NCBI RefSeq assembly: GCF_009663685.2
Contig: NZ_RCOG02000002.1
Coordinates: forward strand, 310,001-374,000
Length of the DNA stretch: 64,000 bases
Direction: 5' to 3'
Source: Cupriavidus sp. U2
GTDB lineage: Bacteria; Pseudomonadota; Gammaproteobacteria; Burkholderiales; Burkholderiaceae
Every line of letters begins with the position of its first letter. Positions within the stretch are counted from its first letter, which is position 1. Positions 1-8,241 of the stretch are shown one piece after another. A program made the translations under genes and the position numbers. The notes beneath the pieces were generated by a model that was given only the letters and a program-made list of their open reading frames with translations, was not told where the DNA came from and did not search any database.

Positions 1-1059
1 ATAGAAAAGGCGTTGACGCGGGAAATGCCGGTCAAGCTTCAAGGACTTACGACTCAAACCAAGGACCAGAACGAAAGCCTGCGCTGGAAGCGACGGGGTG
101 CGCTCAATGCTCTGCTCGGCGGACAACCGCTTAACTTTCGGATGGAGGGGTTACTCGATAAGGTTGCATTGGTGACCTATGTAACGCGCCCATGTGATAC
201 GCACCCCTCGTTTCCTGATGCAGATGGATTCCTCTTCCAAAGTCGCACCTATCGTGCCGTGCGCGAGAACGGAGTAGCTACTCTTAGAGTGCATTCGATG
301 CAGTCACGCCTCGTCGAGAGCCGGAAGGATTTTCAGGCACCGCAGCTTATCCTCGAGGAAATCGCGAGGCTTGAGAAAGACGGCTTCGAGCACATAATGC
401 TGCTGTCTCATCATTTCGGTAACCGGCATATCGGCCGCGCAGCGGAACGACACGCCCCGCATGGCACGCTGCAGTTCCTAGATGAGGCAGGGAAGCGCTT
501 TCCCGGGGTTCATGTCTATCCATTGCGACGAGATGTCTTTAAGGCAACAAGGCTGCGAAAGCGTGGAACAATGGAAAGTGGCTTTGAGGTCGTCAATTTT
601 GCAGACCATCAAGCCATGTACGACCAGTTCGAGGGTAGCGACCTTCGCACTCTTATGCCGATTTACACCTTCGCGACGCTTGTGGTCGTCGGTGAAGAAT
701 CAAGACCGCAGTCTGGTTTCTGCACATACTTTTTTGACGCGGAACAGCGACTTAGCAACATCGAGCTGAAAGAGACAGTTCGTCAGAATATTTTGGGCAT
801 CGGGAAAGGGGAAGCCCAGAACACACGAGCCTCTCTTATTAGCGTGCTTCGCGCCATTCATTTCATGGAAAGCGAGAAGCCTGCTTTCAAGACCCAACTG
901 CTGCCTGTGCTGGACCCGTTTGACTGGGCGAGTCCCACACGCACCTCAGCAGCGGGCGAAGTTGAAATCATGACCCGCCGAGGGTCTCGCTCCGTTTTGC
1001 TGTCTGTGCCAGCGGTACTGGCGCACGTCACCAAAGTTCTGCACAAGGATGCGGAATGA
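1..1059 (+). CDS. Uncharacterised protein, 5' end outside the window; first gene of a helicase operon
   Basis: The frame is open from the first base, so the gene very probably begins upstream; the first in-window start is a TTG at 13 with no clear ribosome binding site. About 350 residues are visible. I recognise no family. The fold looks alpha/beta, with hydrophobic strands near ALVTYVTRP and HIMLLSHHFGNRH, and it has no signal peptide or membrane segment. Its stop overlaps the start of the helicase gene by 4 bases (ATGA), so the two are translationally coupled and likely work together. Codon use is much less GC-biased than in the core genes further right. The C-terminal RNase H/PIWI-like part of a pPIWI-RE protein is one possibility because such proteins sit in operons with helicases, but I see no diagnostic motif and hold this only as a guess. 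Confidence 0.75.
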   Translation: MEKALTREMPVKLQGLTTQTKDQNESLRWKRRGALNALLGGQPLNFRMEGLLDKVALVTYVTRPCDTHPSFPDADGFLFQSRTYRAVRENGVATLRVHSMQSRLVESRKDFQAPQLILEEIARLEKDGFEHIMLLSHHFGNRHIGRAAERHAPHGTLQFLDEAGKRFPGVHVYPLRRDVFKATRLRKRGTMESGFEVVNFADHQAMYDQFEGSDLRTLMPIYTFATLVVVGEESRPQSGFCTYFFDAEQRLSNIELKETVRQNILGIGKGEAQNTRASLISVLRAIHFMESEKPAFKTQLLPVLDPFDWASPTRTSAAGEVEIMTRRGSRSVLLSVPAVLAHVTKVLHKDAE

Positions 1060-4000
1060 GTGAGTTCACTTCGACATTGCCTTTTCAGAAGCAGGCTGAA
1101 CTGTGGGGGCAGGCGTATGAAATTCTGGTCAAGCGTGGGGTGCTCGCATGCCTGCTTGAGCGCAAGTTGCTAAGCGATGGGCATCCGGCACTTCAGCCTT
1201 GGCGTGAGATACGTCTGACCAAGGTTTCTGCGACTCTCGCAAAGCACCTCGACGTTATCGACGAGAACGCACGTGAACTCATCAAAGCGGCCGTCGACCA
1301 TATCGCATTGACAGCTTACGGGGTCGGCTATACGGCCATGCGCGAGTATCTCAAGCACGTCGGGAAGCCGGTAACAAACGGGAAACTCAAGGTGCGCGCG
1401 CTATGGTGTCCGTTGACGTTGCCAGGAGAGTCGACGGCGGCGCCTGAAATGCGCCAGGAGGCGCGGGAACAACTCCATGCGGAACTAGGGCTACTCGGGC
1501 CGGTCGACCCAGCTTTATCAGCAAAGGGGCAGCCGGCAAATGCCGACTTCATGCTTTGGCTATCGGGCACTCATCGGGAAGACTATCTGCTAGTGCAGGA
1601 GTACTCGTTTGACATGCCCGGCGATATAGGGGACTTTCGGCACCAGCAGGCCCACCTTGACGAACTACTACGGTATCGGCGGTTGGTCGACTCGCGCAGC
1701 GTGTTCGCCCGGGTGGCAGCAGAGATTGATGGCGAAGCGTTCGATATTTCGGACGACATCCGCCAGCACCTGACCGCCTTGACGAGCGAGAACAAGCCTT
1801 TCTTCAAGCTTTGCCAGGCCTGCGGTTATGGCGAATCCACTGCAGGCTTCCTGACCCGTGCGGGCCTACTGAAAAAGCCCGCTATTGTTCGAGCGCTTGC
1901 CATCACTCCGAATGGGCTGGAGAGTCTCGCAGCGCGATTTGACGATGAAGGACCAAAAGAACCTCGGCGTAGGTTGATGGAGCAGATGGGCGAAGCCTAC
2001 CGACGTGCGCCAAAGCTCGCCGACGGGGACAACGAAGGATTGACTCAGAAGGTCGCGTCGGTCTTCAACAGCCTTCTGCGAAAGCTTCCTCGTGAACTGC
2101 AGGAAGGGATGAAAGGCTTACGAAGAATTCCCACTCCTGGGGAAGACTACCTCTTTGAGTTCGAGGAAGAGGTTCCGTCCTTCGCCAATCCAATGCAGAC
2201 GTATGCATTGGACGACGCACTTTCCATGGTGGAAGAGACTCCTGCAATAAACGACTACTTCGTTGGGCCAGCCAGGGCGGCAATCGGTACCAAGATGCGA
2301 GATGCAGCCGGAGCTACGGGCCGCATTTCACTGCGCGACATGCACGCGTCAGCAATCGTCGCCGGTATGGAGCAGGCGAAGGCGGGTGAACTGAATGTAG
2401 TCGCACTCGAAGGTAATCCTGGAATCGGCAAGACTACAGCAGTCCGTCGGTATCTATCCGCCAAGCCGGAGGGATACCTCTTCTTATATGTCAGTCCGCG
2501 TGTGGTGATTAACCGAGACGTAACCGAGAGCCTTGCGAGAAAAGACGGTGAACCCACGGGCATCTTGACCATTACGTCCAATGCACAGCTCAATGCAGCG
2601 GCAAAACGCTTCCACGCCGAGAAGGTTGCTGAAGGTCTCGCGGAGCTGAGGCTAGTCGAAGGTGCCGTGGTCGCTGATGGCGTCCGCAACCTTGTTTCTC
2701 CGGAAGCAAGCACCATCCTTGTGTTGAGCCCGGAGGAAGAAACAGCGATTGACACGCACTTCGCTGGCGAGAGCTATCGCAAAGCGACCTTGTCAGAGTC
2801 GGAAGACCAGGTGCTTGATGCGCGACGGATGGGCGTTCTCGCCGGCGTATCACAGATGACTCGCGAGCTGCTGAAGCTCAACGGGCATGTCAATCGAGTG
2901 GTGATTACGGCTGCGTTACAGGGCTTCCGTGAGCGCAGTGGCGGCAAGACAACGATGGATGCATTGTCCAATCTTTTCGAAAACAAGGCTGAGTCGACGG
3001 CCGGCGTCGCCGAACGTCGCCGCTTCAGCCAGTGTATTCCGAACGTTGTCGTGATGGTTGACGAGCTTGCCGGCGACGGAGCGGGTGCTCCGTTTGTGGA
3101 TGCGGTCGCGCGATGGCTGAACAATGAATTTGTGGATTGCTTTGAAAATGAAGTAAGCCCTTTCACTGTCACGCTCGTGGTATCGGACGCGTCCCTCGGA
3201 AACGAAGTCGTGCTCGACCGTTATCTAAACGCGGGCAAGCGTACTCCAGATAAGGTACTCATTTCGCCCTCGCGTGGTGAACAGCCATTCGCGGTCGCGG
3301 TCACACCAGTGCGGATAGGCGGCGGCACTCGTCGGACGTATCACGTGATGACGAATAGCTTTCCTGCTAGTGAGCTTCACATCCGCTACCAGGCAAAATT
3401 GACCGCAGTCAGCATAGAGGAAAGCCGAACTGGCGTACCAGAGACGCCGAGACAGGCAATTCGCCGAGTCGCGGAAGATGCATTGATGCAGACAGCCGTG
3501 AACGAAGTCTGTACAGCGCTTGAAAAAGGTGCTGTGCAGGTCATCTATTTTGCGCAGGACAAGAACTTCTTGAGCGACCTTCGAAGGCGACTCTCGGAGG
3601 AAAAAGGTCACGGACTCTCGAACGATACGGTTGAAGTTCTTGATTCCTCAGTACCTGGTTGGAAGCGTGCCGAACTGGTGAAACCTGAGCGGCGAGACGC
3701 TATTCGGGTGTTCCTGATGACGTCGTCTGGTGCGCGCGGAGTATCTTTTCCAAAGACTGATTGGATAGTTGCGAATATGCCGCGCTTCAACGTTGAAGCT
3801 GCGCTCATGGAAATCGCCCAGCTCATCTATAGAGGGCGCGGCATGTATGTCAATGACAATGGCGAGTCAGTGTCAGGCGACTTCGCCAAGCGACACCTCG
3901 TGATGCTGACCGAGGACTTCATGATTTGCGACGAGGAGATTGACCAGCGCCAGTGGCTCCGGCAATCCCTTGACCTCATGACGCTGCTGGTAATGCTGCG

Positions 4001-4925
4001 GGCTACCATCTTCACTCGGATTACAGGTGCTGCGGGATTGCGACAGAAACTCGCACTTGTACCTGTGGGCGCCGTTGGTGTCGAAGAGCTTGTCAGTCTA
4101 ATGTCCCAAAATGTTTCGAAGTTCATGCACGAAGCTGAAGTATTTCAGCGGCGCGCGTCCGACCGCACGCTCATTGGCTTGGTCAAGAATGCGCAAGCGA
4201 ACGTGAACAATCTCTTCTCGCGTACGCGGCTTCAGGCGAACAGTCAGCGAGACCGGGATGGACGAACCATGGTCAAATTGACGGAGATGCAAGGCCTGCG
4301 CGACATCACGATAGCCGGCGTCGCACCGCTACTAGTCGAGCATGACGGCACAAGCATTCCTGAGCACGTCTATTTTTCCGGGCCCGTAGTACTGGAGGAC
4401 TGGGAAGGTTTTGCAAAGCAGGAGGTCTTCACCTTCGAAGGTCACGAGACGCAAATTGCTCAGTGCAGCAAGGAACTGCTCGGGCAACTCTATCGGATTG
4501 ACCAAGACCATCGCTTCCCATCCTCGCTCAGGCAACCGGCCTTGAATCTGTTCCGCCTGATAAGCCGGGAAAAGGACGAAGCAGCGAACGAATTTAATAC
4601 GCTGAAAGACCTCAAGTCGCCCAATACGTGGGTAGCGATGCCGACTGGGTATGCCCAGTTCCTTTACAGCGCCAACTCGGTAGAGGGACGGCGCTTCGTT
4701 GCCGATGAGCCGGAGCTGTGGCGAGATGCACTTGCGAAGTCGCTCGGAGCGACTTCAGCGGTGATGCCGCCGATTCCTCATTTCGAGTCATTCCCGTGGG
4801 CCGCATCCGTTGGGCAGGTCAACCCACTCAAGCTCGATTTGGTATTTGATGACCGCTACTTCATGGCATCAAATGAGCTCAATCTGCTCAACACGCTGCT
4901 TCTGGAGGCTGCAGCGTCAGAATAG
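1056..4925 (+). CDS. Large superfamily-2-like helicase/ATPase, probable defence protein
   Basis: A 1,289-residue protein. Seen in the sequence: a Walker A motif GNPGIGKT at residues 453-460, a Walker B-like strand ending VDEL with D669 and E670, and a C-terminal helicase segment with GARGVSFP followed by QLIYRGRG at 922-929, which matches motif VI with its arginine finger. The order Walker A, Walker B, motif VI and the spacing of about 470 residues fit a two-RecA helicase core. The first 450 residues are a separate region with D164 and a VQEYS stretch (E182), faintly like a PD-(D/E)xK nuclease core but with Ser in place of Lys. About 360 residues follow the core and are unassigned. It starts inside the stop codon of the preceding gene. 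Helicase paired with a protein of unknown type is a common layout in anti-phage systems; the specific system is not recognised. Confidence 0.85.
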   Translation: MSEFTSTLPFQKQAELWGQAYEILVKRGVLACLLERKLLSDGHPALQPWREIRLTKVSATLAKHLDVIDENARELIKAAVDHIALTAYGVGYTAMREYLKHVGKPVTNGKLKVRALWCPLTLPGESTAAPEMRQEAREQLHAELGLLGPVDPALSAKGQPANADFMLWLSGTHREDYLLVQEYSFDMPGDIGDFRHQQAHLDELLRYRRLVDSRSVFARVAAEIDGEAFDISDDIRQHLTALTSENKPFFKLCQACGYGESTAGFLTRAGLLKKPAIVRALAITPNGLESLAARFDDEGPKEPRRRLMEQMGEAYRRAPKLADGDNEGLTQKVASVFNSLLRKLPRELQEGMKGLRRIPTPGEDYLFEFEEEVPSFANPMQTYALDDALSMVEETPAINDYFVGPARAAIGTKMRDAAGATGRISLRDMHASAIVAGMEQAKAGELNVVALEGNPGIGKTTAVRRYLSAKPEGYLFLYVSPRVVINRDVTESLARKDGEPTGILTITSNAQLNAAAKRFHAEKVAEGLAELRLVEGAVVADGVRNLVSPEASTILVLSPEEETAIDTHFAGESYRKATLSESEDQVLDARRMGVLAGVSQMTRELLKLNGHVNRVVITAALQGFRERSGGKTTMDALSNLFENKAESTAGVAERRRFSQCIPNVVVMVDELAGDGAGAPFVDAVARWLNNEFVDCFENEVSPFTVTLVVSDASLGNEVVLDRYLNAGKRTPDKVLISPSRGEQPFAVAVTPVRIGGGTRRTYHVMTNSFPASELHIRYQAKLTAVSIEESRTGVPETPRQAIRRVAEDALMQTAVNEVCTALEKGAVQVIYFAQDKNFLSDLRRRLSEEKGHGLSNDTVEVLDSSVPGWKRAELVKPERRDAIRVFLMTSSGARGVSFPKTDWIVANMPRFNVEAALMEIAQLIYRGRGMYVNDNGESVSGDFAKRHLVMLTEDFMICDEEIDQRQWLRQSLDLMTLLVMLRATIFTRITGAAGLRQKLALVPVGAVGVEELVSLMSQNVSKFMHEAEVFQRRASDRTLIGLVKNAQANVNNLFSRTRLQANSQRDRDGRTMVKLTEMQGLRDITIAGVAPLLVEHDGTSIPEHVYFSGPVVLEDWEGFAKQEVFTFEGHETQIAQCSKELLGQLYRIDQDHRFPSSLRQPALNLFRLISREKDEAANEFNTLKDLKSPNTWVAMPTGYAQFLYSANSVEGRRFVADEPELWRDALAKSLGATSAVMPPIPHFESFPWAASVGQVNPLKLDLVFDDRYFMASNELNLLNTLLLEAAASE

Positions 4926-5006
4926 TCACGTAGCTCGGACACGCCGGGGGGCCACGCGCGTCTCCAAGAGAGAGGGTTGGAGGTATGCCGCTTGAGCTAC
5001 TGCCGT

Positions 5007-5108
5007 ATCGTCCATCGCCAGGCCGACAAACCTGCGAAAAAGCATGTTGTACAGCACCTGCGACAGCAACGTGCGAATCAGCTTCTCCGGGGTGACCGCT
5101 CCGCGCAT
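5007..5108 (-). pseudogene. IS5-family transposase remnant with internal deletion
   Basis: Reading the minus strand from 5108 gives a short stretch with TPEKLIRTLLSQVLY followed directly by NMLFRRFVGLAMDD. These are two conserved blocks of IS5-type transposases (PPEKLLRALLLQVLY and YNLLFRWFVGLSMDD), which are normally separated by roughly 10 to 20 residues. Here they are fused, so an internal piece has been lost. Stop codons close the frame just upstream and no DDE catalytic region follows. The rest of the gap between the helicase and the Mrr gene (4926-5291) holds only this remnant and the inverted repeat at 5150-5210. The remnant marks past mobile-element activity in the accessory region. 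Confidence 0.6.
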
Positions 5109-5149
5109 CGCTTCGGTCTCAGTGTCGTCGGGTCACTTCGTTCAATGTT

Positions 5150-5210
5150 TACCGCCCCGGTTAGAAGACCACACCGGCGCTATTTCGGGGGCAGCCTGCT
5201 AGGGGCGGTA
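5150..5210. repeat. 9-bp perfect inverted repeat
   Basis: TACCGCCCC at 5150-5158 is mirrored exactly by GGGGCGGTA at 5202-5210, with 43 bases between. No T-run follows, so it is a poor intrinsic terminator. It lies just beyond the transposase remnant and could be a decayed insertion-sequence end or a protein-binding palindrome; the sequence alone does not decide. Confidence 0.4.
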
Positions 5211-5291
5211 GTATTCCGGAACAGTCACTGTAAGCTGACCTCGGGCCGTTCGATGAATTGAGGTATCGGCTTTTGAGATACACACGCGAAG

Positions 5292-6167
5292 ATGCCAAAA
5301 CAAAAGAAAGAATCTGTTAAGAATTTTCACTACATGGGACCTGCTTTAGATGCGCTCAGAGCACTTGGCGGTTCCGGCACGCCAGACGAAGTCGTGGAAC
5401 GTATTGCGCAAGACCTTGATATCTCAGATGAGGTACAGAATGAAACCTTGCCCTCAGGTGAAGGACGTTTCCGCAACCGAGTGCGCTGGTCAAGACTCTA
5501 CCTTGTGCGAGAGGGGTTGGTCGACTCGTCTCAACGCGGAGTCTGGTCGCTCACCGAATCTGGTCGAAACACGAGCCTTTCGATTGAACAGTCGCGCAAC
5601 ATAGCTACAAAATGGAACCGAATTTTCGAAGAAGAGCGGCGAGCGAGAACTGATAACTCAGAGCCTATTTCAGCTGAGGGCTCAGGGCTCCCAGACACGG
5701 CTCCCAGTGACTATCGCCACGAGCTCATTCAGGTACTCCAAACGCTACCAGCGTCGGGGTTCGAGCGTTTGTCTCAGCGTCTTCTTCGCGAGGCCGGCTT
5801 TGTACAAGTGGTGGTAACTGGCAGGAGCGGTGATGGAGGCATAGATGGGTATGGCACGCTTCAAATGAACCCGCTTGTGTCGTTTAAAGTTCTGTTTCAA
5901 TGCAAACGCTACGTGGGGTCAGTTTCGCCATCTCAAGTTCGCGATTTTCGAGGGGCAATGTCTGGTCGAACTGATAAAGGCATCATCATCACGACGGGAA
6001 CATTCACGGCGGAAGCGCGCCGCGAAGCCGGTCGCGACGGCGTCCCGCCAATCGAACTTATCGATGGCGAAAAGCTTGTCGAAATGATGGAACACTTGGA
6101 ATTGGGATTGAAGCCTATGCGAACCTTTGCCGTCGACGCTCGATTTTTTGAGGAATTCAAGAGTTAA
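5292..6167 (+). CDS. Mrr-type restriction endonuclease
   Basis: Residues about 10-95 match the Mrr N-terminal winged-helix domain (MGPALDALRALGG through GVWSLTESGR), which reads DNA. Residues about 150-275 are the Mrr catalytic domain of the PD-(D/E)xK nuclease fold: FERLSQRLLREAGF is the leading helix, GDGGIDG supplies Asp185, and FQCKRY supplies the Q203-x-K205 pair that coordinates metal and activates water. Length (291 residues) is normal for the family. Mrr enzymes are modification-dependent nucleases that cut DNA carrying foreign methylation. No methyltransferase lies beside it, as expected for a type IV enzyme. Start chosen at the ATG that gives the complete winged helix; the ribosome site is weak. 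GC content is low like its neighbours, suggesting transfer. Confidence 0.9.
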   Translation: MPKQKKESVKNFHYMGPALDALRALGGSGTPDEVVERIAQDLDISDEVQNETLPSGEGRFRNRVRWSRLYLVREGLVDSSQRGVWSLTESGRNTSLSIEQSRNIATKWNRIFEEERRARTDNSEPISAEGSGLPDTAPSDYRHELIQVLQTLPASGFERLSQRLLREAGFVQVVVTGRSGDGGIDGYGTLQMNPLVSFKVLFQCKRYVGSVSPSQVRDFRGAMSGRTDKGIIITTGTFTAEARREAGRDGVPPIELIDGEKLVEMMEHLELGLKPMRTFAVDARFFEEFKS

Positions 6168-6237
6168 CGCGTGTGCCGTATCACCGTATCGCGGACTTGT
6201 AGGCATCGCGTCTGAGTTCTTTTCGTCGGAGGTACTG

Positions 6238-6579
6238 ATGGGCGACGCGGTTTTCTGGCTATTCATCGATGACATACGAGACGCGCCGAGTGTGGAATGG
6301 ATGGTCGCGCGCTCCTCAGCCGAGGCGATTGCGCTCATGAAGGAGTGGGGCTGTCCATCAAGAGTTTCGTTCGACCACGACCTGGGAGGAGACGATACCG
6401 CGATAGTCGTTGTGAGATGGTTGGTTGACACCGACCTTGACTGCTCGGGACGATTCATCCCTGACCAGTTTGATTTCTCGGTTCACAGTGCAAATCCGGT
6501 CGGTGCCGCTAACATTCAGGGGCTTCTCGAATCGTACCTGTCATACAAAGCGAAGAACCGAAGCGCAGCTGAACGCTAG
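6238..6579 (+). CDS. Cyclic-phosphate-processing receiver-domain protein
   Basis: A 113-residue single-domain protein. FIDDIRDAP near the N-terminus (D11, D12), SFDHDLGGDD (D46, H47, D48) and HSANPVGAANI near the C-terminus are the signature of the small receiver-like family named for predicted cyclic-phosphate processing. In this family the receiver acidic pocket is kept but joined by conserved His residues, and the proposed role is hydrolysis of a cyclic phosphate on RNA ends or nucleotides, not phosphotransfer signalling; this role is predicted rather than proven. The ATG at 6238 is preceded by a strong GGAGGT ribosome site and excludes an N-terminal stretch overlapping the Mrr gene. It sits 70 bases after mrr and may be co-transcribed. 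Confidence 0.75.
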   Translation: MGDAVFWLFIDDIRDAPSVEWMVARSSAEAIALMKEWGCPSRVSFDHDLGGDDTAIVVVRWLVDTDLDCSGRFIPDQFDFSVHSANPVGAANIQGLLESYLSYKAKNRSAAER

Positions 6580-6613
6580 ATGCGCGGAGTACAGGGCTGC
6601 AAACAACAAATAG

Positions 6614-6802
6614 ATGAAGTCATTCACGAAAGATAAGCGGTGCGGCTACTTCCGCTCCTTCGTCGGCAGCGATGGCGGGAATCTTGAAAACACCAAGTTC
6701 TGGCTGGGCGGCATTGAACACGGCGAAGACGGTGGGACTTTGGGGGATGTGACGACAGGTCTGAAGCCTGTGACCGAGTCCAAGAAGCGACGTGTGCAAT
6801 GA
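6614..6802 (+). CDS. Small protein of unknown function, coupled to the next gene
   Basis: A 62-residue ORF. Its stop overlaps the next start by 4 bases (ATGA), which argues that it is translated. It contains KFWLGGIEHGED, a phrase like those near the N-terminus of some uracil-DNA-glycosylase-like proteins, so it may be a split or vestigial N-terminal piece, or a short partner of the protein that follows. There is no strong ribosome site. Function unknown. Confidence 0.45.
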   Translation: MKSFTKDKRCGYFRSFVGSDGGNLENTKFWLGGIEHGEDGGTLGDVTTGLKPVTESKKRRVQ

Positions 6803-7548
6803 GCTCAGTTCGGTTCGCCCCCTGGGTCGGGGCGCAGTACGCGACTGTTGGATTTCGCGGCCTACGGGTGCTTGTGGTATCTGAGTCTCATTACGGCGAC
6901 AGCAGGTATGAGCGCCCGGACGTCACCCCGGAAATCATTAAGGCGTTGGCGCTTGGACTAAGACACAAGCACACACAGGGCAGGTTCGGCCGGCATCCGC
7001 ACTACGCCAAGATATTCGCCGCGACGAACAACCGCTCGACGGCCGGTGTTTTCAACCGTGAACAACGAGCATGCTTCTGGGAGACGGTGGCCTACTACAA
7101 CTTCATCCAGCAGTTCATGGCGAAATCTCGCGACAAGCCGCCTGCAGGAGCATGGGCGCGAGGAAAGCCAGCTTTCGTCGAGGTGTTGCAGGTGCTGCAA
7201 CCAGAGTTGGTGCTCTGCTTCAGTTCGCGCAATGGTGCGCGAGTTCGCGCACTTTCCGGCAGCGTGCCAGTTGCAGTAGTCAACCATCCATCGGCGTGCT
7301 TTTCCTACGCGCGCGCAAATCCGGTCATCGCCGAGGGCTTCGAAGTGGCGCTTGTGCGCGCCGCGGCCGGGCGCTCTGCGAGGTTCGTCGAGACCCCCAC
7401 GTTCTGCCGCTGGCGGGAGGCCACCAAGAGTGCGGAGCCTGCATGCCACAAGATGCCGGGTAACATCAAACAGGCACGCCTTGAGCGGTGGGCTGACCAA
7501 ATGGGGGAAATTGACCGATTGGCGGCGCTAACTCTGGCGCAAACTTGA
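6799..7548 (+). CDS. Uracil-DNA-glycosylase-superfamily-like protein
   Basis: A 249-residue protein. An early strand LRVLVVSESHYGD, a middle segment ending in ELVLCFSSRNGARV and the later VVNHPSACFSY follow the order of motifs in UDG-superfamily folds: nucleotide-binding loop after strand 1, central strand, then a His-containing loop. The usual catalytic GxDPY is not visible, so glycosylase activity is doubtful; some such proteins are annotated only as UDG-like. Residues from about 190 on are basic and unassigned. It is the last gene of the low-GC block. With Mrr and the receiver-like protein it forms a run of probable nucleic-acid or nucleotide enzymes. Confidence 0.5.
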   Translation: MSSVRFAPWVGAQYATVGFRGLRVLVVSESHYGDSRYERPDVTPEIIKALALGLRHKHTQGRFGRHPHYAKIFAATNNRSTAGVFNREQRACFWETVAYYNFIQQFMAKSRDKPPAGAWARGKPAFVEVLQVLQPELVLCFSSRNGARVRALSGSVPVAVVNHPSACFSYARANPVIAEGFEVALVRAAAGRSARFVETPTFCRWREATKSAEPACHKMPGNIKQARLERWADQMGEIDRLAALTLAQT

Positions 7549-7691
7549 TGGGACGAGGCCCGCCTGCGCCAGGCAGTGCTCAAGTGCTCCGCCGCGATAC
7601 GGCGAGAGATAGCCGTTCGCCGGCCAATTTTCTCCGCCGGTCCGCCACGTACGACGACACCAGCCCTTCGTGAAATCCGCTAGAATTCCCT

Positions 7692-7953
7692 TGTTTTAAA
7701 GGCAGTTTTTCGTGCGTGTCTCGGTCGGTATGGACCATGGATGATGACGGGAGACCTTCGTTCCTGAGGCTTCGACTAGGCGAATTCGAGAGGCCTCGGT
7801 TGGAATTTCCCAAGTTATGCGTCCGTTTTTCTCAGGTTTATGAGTCCGCCGCGGCTGGAGACCCTCGTCCACAAGGGGCAGTTTCTCGGGATATGCACCT
7901 GTCTACAGGTTGCAGACGCACAGAAATCCCGGCTCAAGGCCGGGGTTTTTTTT
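7692..7953 (+). ncRNA. Candidate structured RNA with its own promoter and terminator
   Basis: The gap between the UDG-like gene and the MazG gene contains no convincing plus-strand protein. A TAGAAT hexamer (7681-7686) resembles a -10 box, and a strong intrinsic terminator closes the unit at about 7926-7953. Near the 5' end GTGCGTGTCT can pair, with a two-base bulge, with AGACGCAC just before the terminator. Inside are further complementary pieces: CCTGAG with CTCAGG (7831-7836), a GAGGCTTCGA/TCGAGAGGCCTC arm pair, and the hairpin CCTGTCTACAGG. It does not match 6S RNA, tmRNA, RNase P RNA or SRP RNA as I know them. No reverse transcriptase is near, which speaks against a retron. The remaining 7549-7680 and 8126-8241 show nothing I can name. 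Confidence 0.35.
7926..7953 (+). terminator. Intrinsic terminator
   Basis: Stem CCCGGC / GCCGGG with a TCAAG loop, followed at once by eight T residues. It is the end signal of whatever is transcribed rightwards from the preceding gap. Confidence 0.85.
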
Positions 7954-7960
7954 GGCGCTT

Positions 7961-8125
7961 TCACCACACCCCCGGCACCATCCGCCATGTCCGCGCGCGA
8001 TAGCGCGCATATTTGTCCCCAAACGTCTCGCGCAGCAGGGCCTCCTCGGCCCGGATTCGCGAGATCAGTGGCCATAGCATCAGCGCAGTCAGCATCACAC
8101 CGATCAGGGATCGGAACACCAGTAC
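7961..8125 (-). pseudogene. C-terminal fragment of an isoprenylcysteine carboxyl methyltransferase-family gene
   Basis: On the minus strand a 55-codon frame ends with PLISRIRAEEALLRETFG then KYARYRARTWRMVPGVW and a TGA. This matches the C-terminal end of bacterial ICMT-family membrane methyltransferases, whose RxxxEE and Y-x-x-Y-x-x-R-x-x-R-x-x-P residues bind cofactor. A TGA closes the frame at 8126-8128 and no start or N-terminal membrane segments precede it, so about two thirds of the gene is missing. It probably marks a deletion or insertion boundary between the accessory region and the core chromosome. Confidence 0.6.
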
Positions 8126-8241
8126 TCATCCTAGCGAACCGACCATGAGGGTATGCCTGCCGGCATCGCGCTGTCGCGCCGTAAATCGTCCACGATCAAT
8201 GGGACAATGCCGCCTGATCCCGTATTCGCACCAGGCAGACC

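Noticed and set aside
5150-5210. Attachment-site repeats of an integrated element
   Set aside because: The copies are inverted and only 9 bp, not direct, and no tRNA or integrase is near.
7692-7953. Retron msr-msd for the structured region
   Set aside because: The complementary ends resemble retron a1/a2 repeats, but no reverse transcriptase gene lies within reach on either side.
7549-8241. A tRNA gene as the integration target of the accessory region
   Set aside because: I found no cloverleaf with a TTC-containing T-arm or CCA end in this gap.
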